A stretch of DNA of 64,000 nucleotides from Euglena gracilis (lineage: Eukaryota; Euglenida; Euglenophyceae; Euglenales): assembly GCA_039621445.1 (NCBI GenBank), contig CP154954.1, forward strand, positions 26,486,954 through 26,550,953, written 5' to 3'. Below are positions 42,976-54,337 of this stretch, one piece after another. Position 1 is the first letter of the stretch, and each line of letters opens with the position of its first letter. The notes beneath the pieces were generated by a model. The model did not search any database. It had not been told where the DNA came from and saw only the letters and a program-made list of their open reading frames with translations. A program made the position numbers and the translations under genes.

Positions 42976-43890
42976 TGGAGGCAGGGCCGGAACCGCACCT
43001 TTCCGCCACTCGGAAAGGAAAAGGCAACACATCCACTCCACTCCGCTTTTGTTTCATTGGGAGTGGGGTTAGAGTCTTCATCGCTTTCTCAATTGCCTTC
43101 ACGGTGACCACCCCAGCGGTGACAAAACCTGTGTATCATCCGCCACCAGCATTCCCATAACCACCACCCCCACAATGAAGAAAAAAAACCACACTTTTTC
43201 AGAAAAAAATGCAAAGCTGATGTTTTGGGTTCTGAGGTCATTTCGGGGAGCCCGACCCGAGTTTCACCAACAGTTCCTGGATTTATCCCCCTCACTGATA
43301 ACCCCCCCCCCTTCAGCTGACTCACCAAACCTAATCCTGCAAACTGAGGGTTGGGAAAGGGGGGGAGGGGGTTACAACAGCAGGGTCCAAAGAAAAGAGC
43401 GACTCCCCTCTGACAGAACGAGCATCCATTACATGAGCACCCCTCTACAATTCAAAATTCAGACAGCCATTCAACAGAGACGGACAATGTATGGTTGCAA
43501 TTGACCTAAAAAGGCAAACTCTAACATATAAAAAAAAACAAAGCAAAATGGCGCATTTTTCTCTCGACGCGTTTTGCTCAAAAAGCTCTGGCTCATGCTG
43601 AATGAAGCAGCAAAAAGAAAGGTACCCAATGTCCAGAACAGGGTCCCCCTGGCTAAAGCATAGATCCACAACAAGAGCATCCGACAAACGGGGAGGGGGG
43701 CAATCTCACACTCAACAGGTGGTGGGCTCAGGGGCATTTCTGCAACCATGCAATTGCTGTTTTTTGAAAGTCATGAGCGTGACATTCGTAGTCACACACA
43801 CGTAGCACATTCGTAAGCACCTTAGCAAGGTTCGTAAGCACCTAAGCAAGGGGACGGGCACCGCTGCACACAGGCAGCCTCCCGGCCCGA
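42976..43890. other. No gene seen
   Basis: Spacer with a C run at 43301 and G runs at 43360 and 43692. The open frames here are short and unsupported. Confidence 0.4.
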
Positions 43891-44013
43891 CCCTGGCCGT
43901 CGGGGTCGCGGAGACAGTCGGCGAGAGGGTGGCCGTCTCCGATGCGGTGTCCGTTTCCGACGGGGTGCTGGTGGTGGTGGTGGTGGGCGTCGGAGTGGGG
44001 GCGGCTGCGACGG
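43891..44013 (-). repeat. Thr/Ser-rich block 22 (last)
   Basis: Short second-class block. The minus frame reads AAPTPTPTTTTTSTPSETDT, ASETATLSPTVS, then TARVGPGG. It is the most distal member of the series and has Ser/Glu/Asp units like block 18. Confidence 0.8.
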
Positions 44014-45338
44014 GATGGAGGGGCCGGCGGAAAGGAGGGTATTTGCTGACGGCTTCAACTGCCCCCCCGCCGCCTGCCCACTCCCCATCCCGTTCCCCGC
44101 GACCACCGACGCCCACCAGCGCTTTCCGCGTGAGTTCGCACCCCTGTGTGCAACGTTGGGGCTGTGGACGGGAGGCAGTGGCATTAGAAAGTGTTTGGGC
44201 CGCTCGGAGGCGCGCCGCCCAGTCAGCCCAATGCGGTCGCCAGCGACGTTTTGCAGACTTGCGCATTTTGCGTTCCATTTGTTCGAAATATTTCCCGAGA
44301 CACGTTCTCGACAGCAGTACAAACAAAAAGACCAAGTTCTGAGTCAGAATATACGTCGTAAGAATAAATTGCAACCAAATGTGTCCAAAAATACGAACTG
44401 TGTGACAGAACTGTGGATATCTCGTGATTTGAAGACGCGGTGCCCCTCAGGGTCAAAGCAAGCCATTTACTTTTTTGGACGGTGACGTTGACTTTCGCAC
44501 CTCACAATAACCTCCAAATTTGATCAAAATCTGAAATCAGATCTGTTCTCCACTGTGGTGAATGCCCATTCTTTTGTCCCAGCAGAATTGCTCCATGCCA
44601 GGATTGAACATAAGACAAGGTGGCCCAGGGGGCCAATATACGGCCATCAAGGCACAAAAAGTATTTTTTGAGAATTTGGCAATAAATATATAAACCCTTC
44701 AATGAATTTTGTCCTCCATGGTCGGAAGTATGAGGGTCAATGTGTTTTCTATTGCTATTTTGGGTAAGTTTTCTCTCAGATCGAGATGGGCACGAAGCGT
44801 GATGGGCTGTGTCCAAGCTTGTGTAGCCTTTCATCAAGATCTCTAGGTCTCTGGTGGGATTCCTCAAAGGCCCCACAGGGTTCAGCCAGCCAACCAGCCA
44901 ACTGGGGAGGTCGCGTGGCTGGACCCCTCCCCCCAGAGTCCAGTGTGCTCAGCCGCATGCCGGAAAGGACTGGCTGGCAGCAAAGAAAAGCCCAAATTCG
45001 ACTGGTTTGATCTTAAAGCAGCAAAAAAAAACAACCTCAAAACCCTGAAAAAAACCAATGTCAACCATTCTTCTAAATATATTTGTTATTAGTTAAATAT
45101 AATATCTAATATATCTAAATATATTTATTATAAATATAAATTTGTCCAGAGTTTATTTCGGGACCCCGGGGCCAGGGAAGGGGGGCCGCAGCCCCGTTGG
45201 CAGAGGCTGGCCTCCACCCCTTCCGGCGGCGGAAGGAAAATCCCTGACCCAGATCCAACAATTTTGGCTTGGATGCTGGGGGGGGGGGGCTGGTCACTTC
45301 TGTGGTTGCAGATTGACAATCCGATGGTTCAATGCGAT
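44014..45338. other. Spacer, two weak ORFs
   Basis: A plus frame (44015-44485) and a minus frame (44502-44876, MGPLRNPTRDLEILMKGYTS) are open but lack codon bias and splice edges. An AT-rich AATATAATATCTAATATATC stretch lies near 45097. Confidence 0.35.
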
Positions 45339-45512
45339 TCATACAGATGCAAAGCAGATGGGCTTAGCATACGCGCATCCACGATGAAGCCAGCCACAGG
45401 AACGTGCGCCCCCCCCCGCCCCTCTCACGGCCATCGACGGAAGGGGCACACCTGCTTCGGGGCCTGGCATCAGCCACAGCAGCAGGAGGAGCCACAGACT
45501 CCACCGCGGCAT
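45339..45512 (-). CDS. Candidate first exon with signal peptide
   Basis: A minus-strand ATG in a good context (CACCACCATGCC) starts MPRWSLWLLLLLWLM, followed by PGPEAG. That is a short basic head, a nine-residue hydrophobic core and a small-residue exit, typical of a secretory signal. A donor-like GAAGCAG|GTGTGC lies at 45451-45452, so the exon may end there. Without splicing the frame runs to a stop at 45339. Secretion would follow from the signal if real; the mature protein is unknown. Confidence 0.3.
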   Translation of the reverse strand: MPRWSLWLLLLLWLMPGPEAGVPLPSMAVRGAGGGARSCGWLHRGCAYAKPICFASV

Positions 45513-46403
45513 GGTGGTGGGCTGTGCAGGCAACAGATGGGTCCGCCAGTGTCACCGGGGGGAATCGAAGGGCGTGGCAAAAATGGTGGAGGGGGAGCAC
45601 CGAAGAGCACATTCATTTTGCTGGCTTTGCATTCTGTTCGCCGGGGGAGTAGAGCCCGGCTTGCTTGGCTTGGAAGGGAGGGGTGTATTGGAGGGAGGGG
45701 TGTCGGATTTGTAGTTTGGGAGTTGAGCTCGAAACTAAATCTGTAACTCCATAAAATGCAGTTAGTGACTGGCCGCCCACCACCTCAAGGTGGGTGATTG
45801 GGAGGTGGGTAGTGGTTTGCGGGTTGGGGGGGGGGACTTCATATGCCTGCCCTCATAACGACATAAAGGACATCACCTATGATCTAGATCGAAGTGAATT
45901 TTCGCAGTAAACCCCCCAAATAAATTTTGCAGTGCCCTGAAGCATTGCATACCCGAACAACTTTGCAGGGGGGAAGGCCGAAAAGGTCGGTCCAAATAAC
46001 TTTGCCTCCTTTTCACAAAAAAAAATTAAAAAAATGGTGCATCTTGATGTGCAAAATGATGTGAAAAATGATGCATCTTTTTGGGAAATGAGGAGGTGGT
46101 AAGCACAAAAAAAATCATCGGCCATAATGCTGAAAGAGAAAGCCAAAAGACTTTTTCAGGGCGAAAAGGAAAGCTTTGGAGATACACTGCACCCCTCCAC
46201 CCCCCTGTGTGTATCCCCCCAGTGGCCGAGGGTCCTCATCAGACATGCTGATCCTCCGGCACAGACACACATAGACGTACCATTGTTGCCATTGGCACCA
46301 CACTCATCCAACCCAGAGACAAACCAGGCTGCAAGCTGACAGAAGGACGCCATGGAAGGGATTCTGGCACTGCACCAATTACTGCCGTCGCATTAATATT
46401 GAA
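45513..46403. other. No gene seen
   Basis: Mixed spacer with a CAAATAACTTTGC motif near 45993 that is related to the AATAACCTGGC repeats near 47 kb. No exon-like stretch found. Confidence 0.4.
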
Positions 46404-46489
46404 GATGGGCTTTGCCCATTTTCTAACCTCACTTTGGACACTTTCTGTGTGCACAGAAAGTGTCAGGATATGTATCAGTCAGGATACAT
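46404..46489. other. Cluster of three hairpins
   Basis: ATGGGC-TTT-GCCCAT at about 46404-46418; a perfect 13-bp stem (GACACTTTCTGTG with its complement) and a 2-base loop at 46437-46464; and ATGTATC/GATACAT with a 6-base loop at 46470-46489. No known class is recognised. Confidence 0.6.
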
Positions 46490-46955
46490 ACAATACATCG
46501 TCCTATTATCTGACGAATTGAGGCATTAAATTATGCTAAAATTATAAATAGACAGCTAACGATAACAAATTTGGTGAAACGTGAAACGTGGTCAATGGGT
46601 TCATCAATGGTTTTGGGTACTGCCCAAATAAATTGCAGCAGGGGGTCGGGACAAATGATGGGTCCACTAACTTTTTTGAAAGGGACGAAGTTATTACTGG
46701 GGGGATATCAAAAAGGCAGGAAACACAGGTGTGCAAATTCAATGCAATCCTGGTTGGACTCCATTTGCAGAAAAAAATGGCACCCTTTGGTTTCCATCAA
46801 GTTTCATCAAAATAAATGTTGGCACCGAACCAGGGAGTTGCCTTTGGACAAGTTGGCAAAACCAGAAGGCCAACTGCTTTCAAGGCCAGGAAATGAGTAC
46901 AGAAGGACAGCATGGATGCGGCGGGGTGAACTTGTGCCCCCCCCCAACCCTAAAC
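46490..46955. other. No gene seen
   Basis: A plus frame at 46571-46966 is open (TWSMGSSMVLGTAQINC) but overlaps another open frame and shows no coding bias. Confidence 0.35.
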
Positions 46956-47163
46956 CCCCCCAATAACCTGGCAGGGCCCTTGCTCCTGGTGGGGGCCAAA
47001 TAACTTGATGGGGGGAGGGACAAAAAAAGATGGTTCCAGTAACCTGGCACCCCCTTTTTCAGGTAAAATTCCTTTACGACGCCAAAAAAGGGGCCCGATT
47101 AACCTGGCGAGGGGGGCTGGGCCAAAAGTTGGTTCCAATAACCTGGCACCCCGCCAGGTTATT
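46956..47163. repeat. AATAACCTGGCACCCC repeats ending in hairpin
   Basis: TAACCTGGC occurs near 46965, 47047, 47099 and 47139. The last copy faces GCCAGGTTATT, giving a perfect 11-bp stem with the loop ACCCC at 47137-47163. It lies directly beside the telomere-like tract. Confidence 0.7.
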
Positions 47164-47178
47164 TGGGGGGGGGGGGGT

Positions 47179-47250
47179 TAACCCTGGCCCTAACCTAACC
47201 CTAACCCTGACCCTAACCTTAGCCCTAACCCTAACCCTAACCCAAATCTA
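47179..47250. repeat. Interstitial telomere-like (CCCTAA)n
   Basis: About 70 bp of CCCTAA units with variants (CCCTGA, CCTTAG, CCCTGG). The complement is TTAGGG. Degenerate units and single-copy sequence on both sides argue for an internal relic rather than a chromosome end. Confidence 0.85.
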
Positions 47251-48185
47251 GTGGGGGGGGGGACAAATTCACCCTCGCCATGAATGTCTGCCCCAAACAT
47301 GAAACGTGTCTAATTTTACCTTCATCTGAAAATCCTGTGCAAAAGACGTTAGGAGAATCCTGTGGAGAAAAAATCCTGTGAACTCTGGGAAAAACAAAGC
47401 CAAACTGGTGGGTATGGCGTGAGGCCAAAATTTGTGTGAGGCAATCATCCAATAGGCCACCTTCCCAAGGGGCAAAATGCTAGAGCTGAAGCTGTAAAAC
47501 CTCAAAGTTCATTCATTTTTCTTCTTTCGATTTGCGGGGGGATCTGGCCAGGAGCAATTGCTGACGGGAAAAATTACGCCGGAAAAATATTGAACAGGAA
47601 AAATCTTGGATGCCTTCAACCTTGACACCCAGAAAATTTGACTTTTGGTGCCGATGTCGGGGTCAAATTGTATAGAAATTTCTGCAACTCACCATGTGCC
47701 TTTTTACCTTTATTTGGAGTTCAGGATTATACTTGTTTTTTTGTATCATTCCTTTTTCCGTTTCCCACAATTCTGGATTGTGGGAAACCTGAGATCTGCT
47801 GCTTATCCCAATGATTTCACTGAAGTATCAGTTCTGAGATTTCTTCGTCCAAGAATTTCCCCGGCCATTCTAAGCGGCAGGGAAGTGGCTACCTGCTTCC
47901 TTGTTTGGAAGAAGTGGGCCCTCCCCCCGATTGCGCAAATACCTAACTAAAAGTGCCCTTTGTTTTTCTTTTCTGCTTTAGCATTTGAGAAAGTAAGGTT
48001 CCGCTTCCTCTTAAAATTTTTGGTGAAAGTGGTTTTCCGCTTCCTCCTCTTCATATCCGCCTAAATCGTTCATTTTGAATGATTAATGCACATTTTTAAA
48101 CAGGTGATTGGAATAAAGCAAAACACATATCAAGAATTGTTGCGAAACGCAGAAGAAATTTTTGGCAGGAGCTCTGAGCAAATCC
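47251..48185. other. No firm gene
   Basis: Plus frames at 47645-47950 and from 48086 (NTYQELLRNAEEIFGRSSEQ) look natural in places but are AT-rich and lack supporting splice sites. Confidence 0.35.
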
Positions 48186-48761
48186 TTAAAAGTGGGGGGA
48201 AATCTTGGACAAAATTTCGTTTAGAGTTTCCCACAACATTTTTTTCCCGTTCAAGACCCCCCCAGTACTCAGTTCCTTCCGCACAATTGGATTTTTTGTG
48301 TGTTGATCCTTGGTGATTGAAAAAAAACCAACTTTGAGAACAATAAAACACACAAAAAAAAGCAAACTCCCAAACATAGGCATCCATTTCAAGCAGTGGT
48401 TTTCAATTAATTCGGGAGAGGACGTGTTGTGCCTACCTGAGCGAGTTGAGCCCTCCTTTTTTGTCAGTGGGAGGGGGGGTGTCCTTGTCACGTCTTCCTC
48501 ATTGGACAGAAAAGTATTCCATCTGTGGACCCTGCAAAAAGAATGCAGAATAAATGTTTCTCCTTTAATCCCTCGCACATTTTTCACCCATGTTCTTTCC
48601 TTTTTATAAAAAAAATCAGTTTTTGACCTCGTGACAAATTTTGGACCCTGTTCATCATTCTGACAAAAACAAAAATTGCGACATTTCATAGAAAGGCAGA
48701 CTTGAACTGCTGGGGACTTAAACGTCCTGTGGGAGGATTCAACCTCCATTGCGTTTAACAA
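48186..48761 (-). CDS. Candidate ORF, 191 codons with one membrane segment
   Basis: The longest non-repetitive open frame in the window. It starts MLNAMEVESSHRTFKSP and ends NEILSKISPHF. A cysteine-containing stretch (MKCRNFCFCQNDEQ) lies near residue 30 and a hydrophobic segment (LLFFVCFIVLKVGFFSI) near residues 135-155. Codons follow the AT-rich background with no third-position bias, and no ribosome or splice context supports it. Either a hypothetical single-pass membrane protein or a chance frame. Confidence 0.28.
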   Translation of the reverse strand: MLNAMEVESSHRTFKSPAVQVCLSMKCRNFCFCQNDEQGPKFVTRSKTDFFYKKERTWVKNVRGIKGETFILHSFCRVHRWNTFLSNEEDVTRTPPLPLTKKEGSTRSGRHNTSSPELIENHCLKWMPMFGSLLFFVCFIVLKVGFFSITKDQHTKNPIVRKELSTGGVLNGKKMLWETLNEILSKISPHF

Positions 48762-49566
48762 GACCTAGTTTTAGAATAATTTAATTGTAATCCTTTCCCT
48801 GTCCTAACCCCATGACTCAATAACCCAAACCTTAACCTGAACCTTTGGCCTTGGGTCGGCTGTCTATATTACACCTGCGTTGAGGACATCGCCTCCTGGG
48901 AGAGTGAAAATAAAGGCAAATTAGGTTTGGGGCATCACCAAAAGGGTGGTGCGAGATGCAAACACGCATGTTAAATCCTCATCATCGGTTGAAGAACCAG
49001 AAGACAGGGATTGCTTCATAAAAACTCAGACATTTATTTTTGCCCTTTTCTCCTGGAATTGGAGGATAAATATCAGGAGAAAAGGTGAGGAAAACTTTGG
49101 CAAAATAATACAAAATTATCTTGGGAATCATTAGGGATCTCTTAAAGGGTGGGGGGGGACCTGTGTCGATTCCATGTTTCATCGCCACGAAACCAAAAAT
49201 CGTTAGAGCTAGCCTTCTTGGGTGTTTTCAAAAAAATCATCTCAAACTTTCTCTCATCCTGCACTTTTAATTGGCATTCTTTAATTACCCCCCCCCCCCC
49301 TAGAGGGTCAATGGCTTAGCAAAGGAGGACGACCCGATTCTCAAACGCACCCACTTTGTCAGCATTTTTATGAATTTTGCTTTTTTAGGTTTTTGCATAG
49401 GGTTCTCAACAATGGGGCAGCCAGGATTGGGGTTTGGTGGTTCTGCAAAAATCAGGCCGAAATTAGGCCTACCTTTACAGCAGCCTTTCGGGCCCACCAT
49501 TGAGCAGCCTTTCGGGCCCACCGTTGGAAGGAAGGGAGGGACGGCGACAACGCGTGCGGGGGAGGA
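48762..49566. other. No gene seen
   Basis: Mixed spacer with a TAACCC/TAACCT scatter near 48803-48840 and a C run at 49287. A tandem TTTCGGGCCCACC(A/G)TTG pair lies at 49487 and 49510. Confidence 0.4.
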
Positions 49567-49984
49567 GTGGGTGAATGCCCCGATCCCCGTCTGAGGGTTG
49601 CCGGGGAGGCAAAAGGGAGCCGGCCGGGCCCGGGCCGCCGCACACTTCCCCCCGCCGGGGTGGTCACTCGCTCTCCCACATGTATTTCCGCTTGCGGTCC
49701 CCACCGGGCCGGGCGTCCCGACCCGCCCGCCGGGGGCTGGGCCGGGCTGGGCCCCGCCCCCGGCTCCGCTCCCGCTCGCGGTCGCGGCTGCCGCCCCGCC
49801 GCGCCGGCCGGTCACCGGTGCTCGGGGACCGGTGCCGCACGGTTCCGGGGTCGATGTGCAGGGGGGAGCGGCTCGGGGCATGGGGAGGGCGGGGGCGGCG
49901 GGACGCGGGGAACAGCGTTGCGCGAAGGTCGCGTGCCACATCACAGGGGGAGAACGCAACGGAAAACGCGACATGGAAAGGTAA
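49567..49984 (+). other. CpG-rich island with possible first exon
   Basis: Very GC- and CpG-rich, in sharp contrast with its flanks. It ends at GACATGGAAAG|GTAACAAAG, a good donor at 49980. Three plus frames and one minus frame are open, as expected at this GC content, so no single protein can be chosen. A promoter and first exon is a reasonable guess. Confidence 0.35.
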
Positions 49985-52454
49985 CAAAGAAACACCAATT
50001 TTGCCAAAATTGAAAATAAAAAAAAACGGGTGAAACCGCATTTGCCACCCCCCCCCCACCCGACCCGATTCCTGCTCTGGGTCAGAAGCGCGCGAAGAGG
50101 GCAAAGACTACTTCTGCCGACGTTGCCCGGACAGCCCCTCGGGTGTTCATTGTCCCACTGGATGTGGGGATTGGCAGGAAACCCCCCAGCAATGCCATGG
50201 ATACAAATTTGTAAAGTCCCGCCCCGAAATTGAGCCTCTTTCAGAGCAGCCAGCCGCAACTGCTCAGCCTACGAAAGCAATGGACACAGCTGATCCACGC
50301 TTCCATTCCTGAGAAATCTGCGACCCTGCCTTCGGGCCTGTACGGGAAGGGTTGATGGAGGAAGTCGACACCCACCTGGGGGGGGGGATGGGACACCCAC
50401 CCCCACCACAGCACCGCAAAAGAAAAAATCTACCAGGTGGCACTTGGCTGCAACTTTTCAGCGGATCGCCGCAGCAGGGGTTGGCTGCCCAATAGGAACT
50501 GCTGGCTGGGGGGGGGGGGGACTGATGGGATCCCCTTTTTTGCCTTTGGCTGAAGAAATCACTGTTTTCGGTCCGACCCCCCCCACCCCCATCCTGGAGG
50601 ACGCAGAAGGAATGCTTCTTTGCGGTGGGGGTGGGAAAGTCCCACCCACCACCGGCCGGGTTTCCCGGGTATTCAGCCCTGCCCACGCTCCCACCGTTTG
50701 GAGACTGCGGGGCCCAAGGTGCGAAGACCCCAATGCAGTGACCGCTGCTATGGCGTCAGCGTATGTGGAAGACCCCCTGGCGTTCGAAGCGGGATGGCCG
50801 GTTGCCTGAGCCGCCCCCCCGGCAGGCGGCCGGCGCCCGGCGGACCCGGGGCTGCGGCGGGCTCGAGCCGGCGACCGCGACCGTGACCGTGACCGCGCCC
50901 AGGCGCCGAGGGCTTCCCACGCCTCGTGTCGCCGCTGCAGGGTCAGAAGTTCAGTTCCCGGACGTTAGATCCGGAAAACCAAATCCAACGCTGTGAACGT
51001 CAGTCTGCCTGTGGATGAGGGTGGGGGGGGGGGGCTGCTCCTCGGTGCCTGAGAGGGACCGGGATGGGGACCGCCGTGAGCGAGGGGGGTGGCGCGCCTG
51101 CGGAGGACACGAAAACAGGAGGCGGTGACATTGGAATGCAGCTCTGATCAAAATCAAACCAAAATCCCAGCAACACCGAGCCATGCCATAAAGAATACCA
51201 ATCATCCCATCGTCTGCTAATACAAGCAGTGGCGTGTGCACAAAACTGCAAGAGGCAGCGTTGCACTTTTTTGAAGAAAAGATGGCGAAAATACACAAAA
51301 TTAACTGCTGGCAGATTGCCATTTGCACATTCAGACAGTCATCTTTCTGAACGGTTCGGCGGTTGGCAATGAAGCTTTCAACAAGGAACTGTTCCCCCTG
51401 AATTTCTGGATACTCAAATCTTTCAATCATGCCCAGCCATGCCCAGTGATTGATTGGATTGGAGACTTTCATTCATTTGACCTGCAATATGGCCAAAAAA
51501 GTGGTTGACAATGGCCCAAAATGGGCAAAATATGCCCAACGGTGACCAAGACGGAAAACGGCCCAAAAAGGAAGGCAAAGCCCCAAATAGTATGAAACGG
51601 CCCAAATTGACACCAAAGAAAAATGCGCAATGTGCGGAAATGGTGGAATATGCGGTAGAAAACTCCTGCAAAACCTCAAAATATGCACAAAACATGCGAA
51701 ATGTGAGCGCCCCCCCCCCTTTTTCCCACCAACCACCTTGTGTACCGACCAACCCCTGGTCAGGGGTTGTAACCAGGGGGGGGGATTATGCAACAAGGAT
51801 CCTCAAAATGTGCAATGCAAAAAATGCAAAAAATGCAAAAAAAAGTGCAAAGAAAATGTCAAAAATGCAAGCCACCTGTAAATTCCTTTGAGGGCTCCCC
51901 AGGGCTGTACACATTTTTGCTGGAGAGGACTTCGAAAAAATTCACCTGCCCCAAAATGAAACACCAAAGGAACATATGCTGCAAACCTGCGAAGTGATAC
52001 GGTTCGTTCACCTAGTTGCATCATCCACATATATTTCGGTATACAACTACTGGTAATGTGAAATTGGTCAAAAAAAGTGAGGTATGCAACTACCAGTTGT
52101 CCGAAAGTGGAGAAAGTTTGTCTTTACAAACACCCCCAAAAAAATGGAAAGGCAAAATATTCAAAAAAAATGCAAAAATGAGCCTTTTCACAAATTTTTC
52201 ACTATGCATAAAAATGCAAATTATGCACCTTGCACATTCCTCCCTTGCTGTAACCCCCCAAATTTAAGCAACCCATCCAAAATTAAGTGCCCCCCACCAC
52301 TGGGGTCTTCAAGCAATAGCCCGGAAGTCAGCGATGAAAGAAAGGGGTGTGATTTCTAAAACAACTGATATTATAAGAACCCCGGCCAAATAAAAATAGT
52401 GAAATGTGCGCTATATATGCGGAAACGTAGGCAAAATATGCACTCCCATATATC
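49985..52454. other. Spacer with scattered weak frames
   Basis: A plus frame near 50723-50809 ends DPNAVTAAMASAYVEDPLAF then a stop, and could be a terminal exon. 50815-50930 is CpG-rich with GCGACCGTGACC repeats. 51785-51860 has (AAAATGCA)n-like A-tracts. No firm gene. Confidence 0.35.
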
Positions 52455-52672
52455 CCCGGGGGTCCACTGGCTAGCCAATTTGCTAGACACTGGAAAAAAT
52501 GGACCAGCTGGTCCCCCCCCCCAGGGTCACCTCGACTGGAAAAAATATTTTTGCTAGCTAGCCCTGCTGGTGGACCCCCCCCGGGGGGTACACAAAAATT
52601 TCCAGTTGTCAAATTTGGAATAGTTGCAGTCCAGCCCCCCAGGGGGGGGGGGTACTGCGAATCCTTGAGCAA
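52455..52672. mobile_element. Deleted relative of the 409-bp MITE
   Basis: Shares GGTCCACTGGCTAGCCAAT, GACTGGAAAAAAT and the right-hand GTCCAGCCCCC...GTACTGCGAATCC with the element at 21146, but lacks the central hairpin part. The right end CTTGAGCAATAG is recognisable. No left inverted end or target duplication found. Confidence 0.6.
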
Positions 52673-54337
52673 TAGACTGCAGTTCAAAATCTTCACAGGG
52701 TGCTGCAGGCAATCAGAAAGCAAAGGGGTGGGCCTGTCACTGGACCTCCAGAACACTGCTTGGCACTGGCAGTTGCCATGCAGGAAATGTGGCGGACAAG
52801 ACCAGGGGTTTGTGTATTTTGGGTAACATCTTATTTTTCCCGGGGGGTCAACCGGGGAGGAATCGCAACTTGGCGACATGTTTCGGAGGGCCAGAAACAC
52901 TAAATTTTGACCCCCAGGTTTCAACACCGACAACAACTGGAAAATGGGGAAGATCCACAGACGTAGGGCCGGCGTATCCCCCAACGCGTTCCAGGCGTCA
53001 TCATAAAAATCCGATGTTGTTGGGGGACCCAGACACCTTCAAGGGCAGGTCACTTGGATGTGTTTTTAGAAACTTGCCGTAAAAACGCGATGGCATTTTT
53101 TGAGCCCCAAGTCGTCAAAATTTTCTGAACCTTTTCTGAACCGTTCGATTTCCCATCCTAAATTTTGTCCACCCAATTTTCTACAGCTTACCCCCAATAT
53201 CCCCAGGGCTTTCCCTCTGACCGGTCCAAACCTGAAATCAACAGCCTGCTTCAGAAGCAGGCTGGACGGGGAACATGGAAATTATATGGTGGGGGTGGGG
53301 GTGGAGTGGGGTGGGGAGCCCCCCCAACACCTCCCCCACTCATAACTCGCGGAGTATTATAGAATCTGGTTTGGTGGTTGTCTCTTGGGGGTGTAAGTCG
53401 AGGCTCAGTGGAGCCACAAAAAAACGCCCTCTTTGCCCAGGGTTGCTGTGGGAGGGGGCAGTGCGTTTGGTTGCTGCCACAGCCGGCCGCGGCTGGCTAT
53501 GGCTGTATCAACCGCCATTTGGTGGCCGGCTACAGCTGGCCGCGGCTGCTCGCCGTTCCGACCAACGCATTTCTGGGGCGGATGGATTTGGCCCCGCCGC
53601 GCTGTTCGCGGCCAGCTTGCCGTCGGCTGCGGTCAACTGCGGGTCAGCTGCAGCTACCCGCGGCGAGGAAAACTCCAACCAGCCTGGTTGCAACGGGTCG
53701 TCTGCTTTCCAGCCAGTCAAAAATCCGTCCCTGGCCTCGTTGGGTTTTGTACAACTGCAGCTGACTACAGCCGGGCCAAGGTTTCGACCAGGCCTGACCA
53801 TCAATGGCCGTGGTGTTGCCGCGGACGGCAGTTGGCAAACAGAGAACTTCAAACAAATGACAACAATTCGAAATATTTGCAAACATATTCTGCATTCTTT
53901 CCTGACCTCATGCGATAATTTGTGGGTGCGCGTGTGTGTGTGGGCATGTGTGTCCAGTTTGCAATCTAAATGACTTGGATTGCTTATCAACGGAGGCAAC
54001 CAAACTCGAATTTTGGATGATTCTTTGTTCCTTTGCACAAATTGAGCAAATTAAGTCAAGGTCCAGGTTTTTGGGGCCCAGACCCGCCCACCCACCCACC
54101 CTTGGGGAGCCCCGGGAGGGGGGATGGAGGGACCCCCGCTTCGAAGGGTCAATTTTGGACTCCAAAAAAAATGTTTGGCGCTTCTGCCAAAAATAGAGGC
54201 CACCCTCCAGGGGGTACCCAATCGGCCAACCCCCACCCTCCTCCCCCAGGTCCCAAACCTTTAAAAAAAAAATCTGGTGGTCGGAGCCACAAACTTCTCG
54301 CTGCACTGTGGGGGGGGGGGGGTGCCCGGGTAACACC
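52673..54337. other. No firm gene
   Basis: The stretch 53440-53680 is rich in CCGCGG and CAGCTG and has diverged internal repeats (GGCCGCGGCTGGCTATGG, GGCTACAGCTGGCCGCGG). Both strands are open but repetitive. 52720-52920 resembles 23500-23700 in wording (GTTTCGGAGGG, then CAGAAACA), hinting at a dispersed repeat. Confidence 0.4.

Noticed and set aside
47179-47250. True chromosome end
   Set aside because: Telomere-like units are few and degenerate, and unique sequence continues on both sides.
51505-51891. 128-codon plus frame rich in Asn-Ala-Lys
   Set aside because: Its end is an (AAAATGCA)n-like tract and the rest lacks bias.
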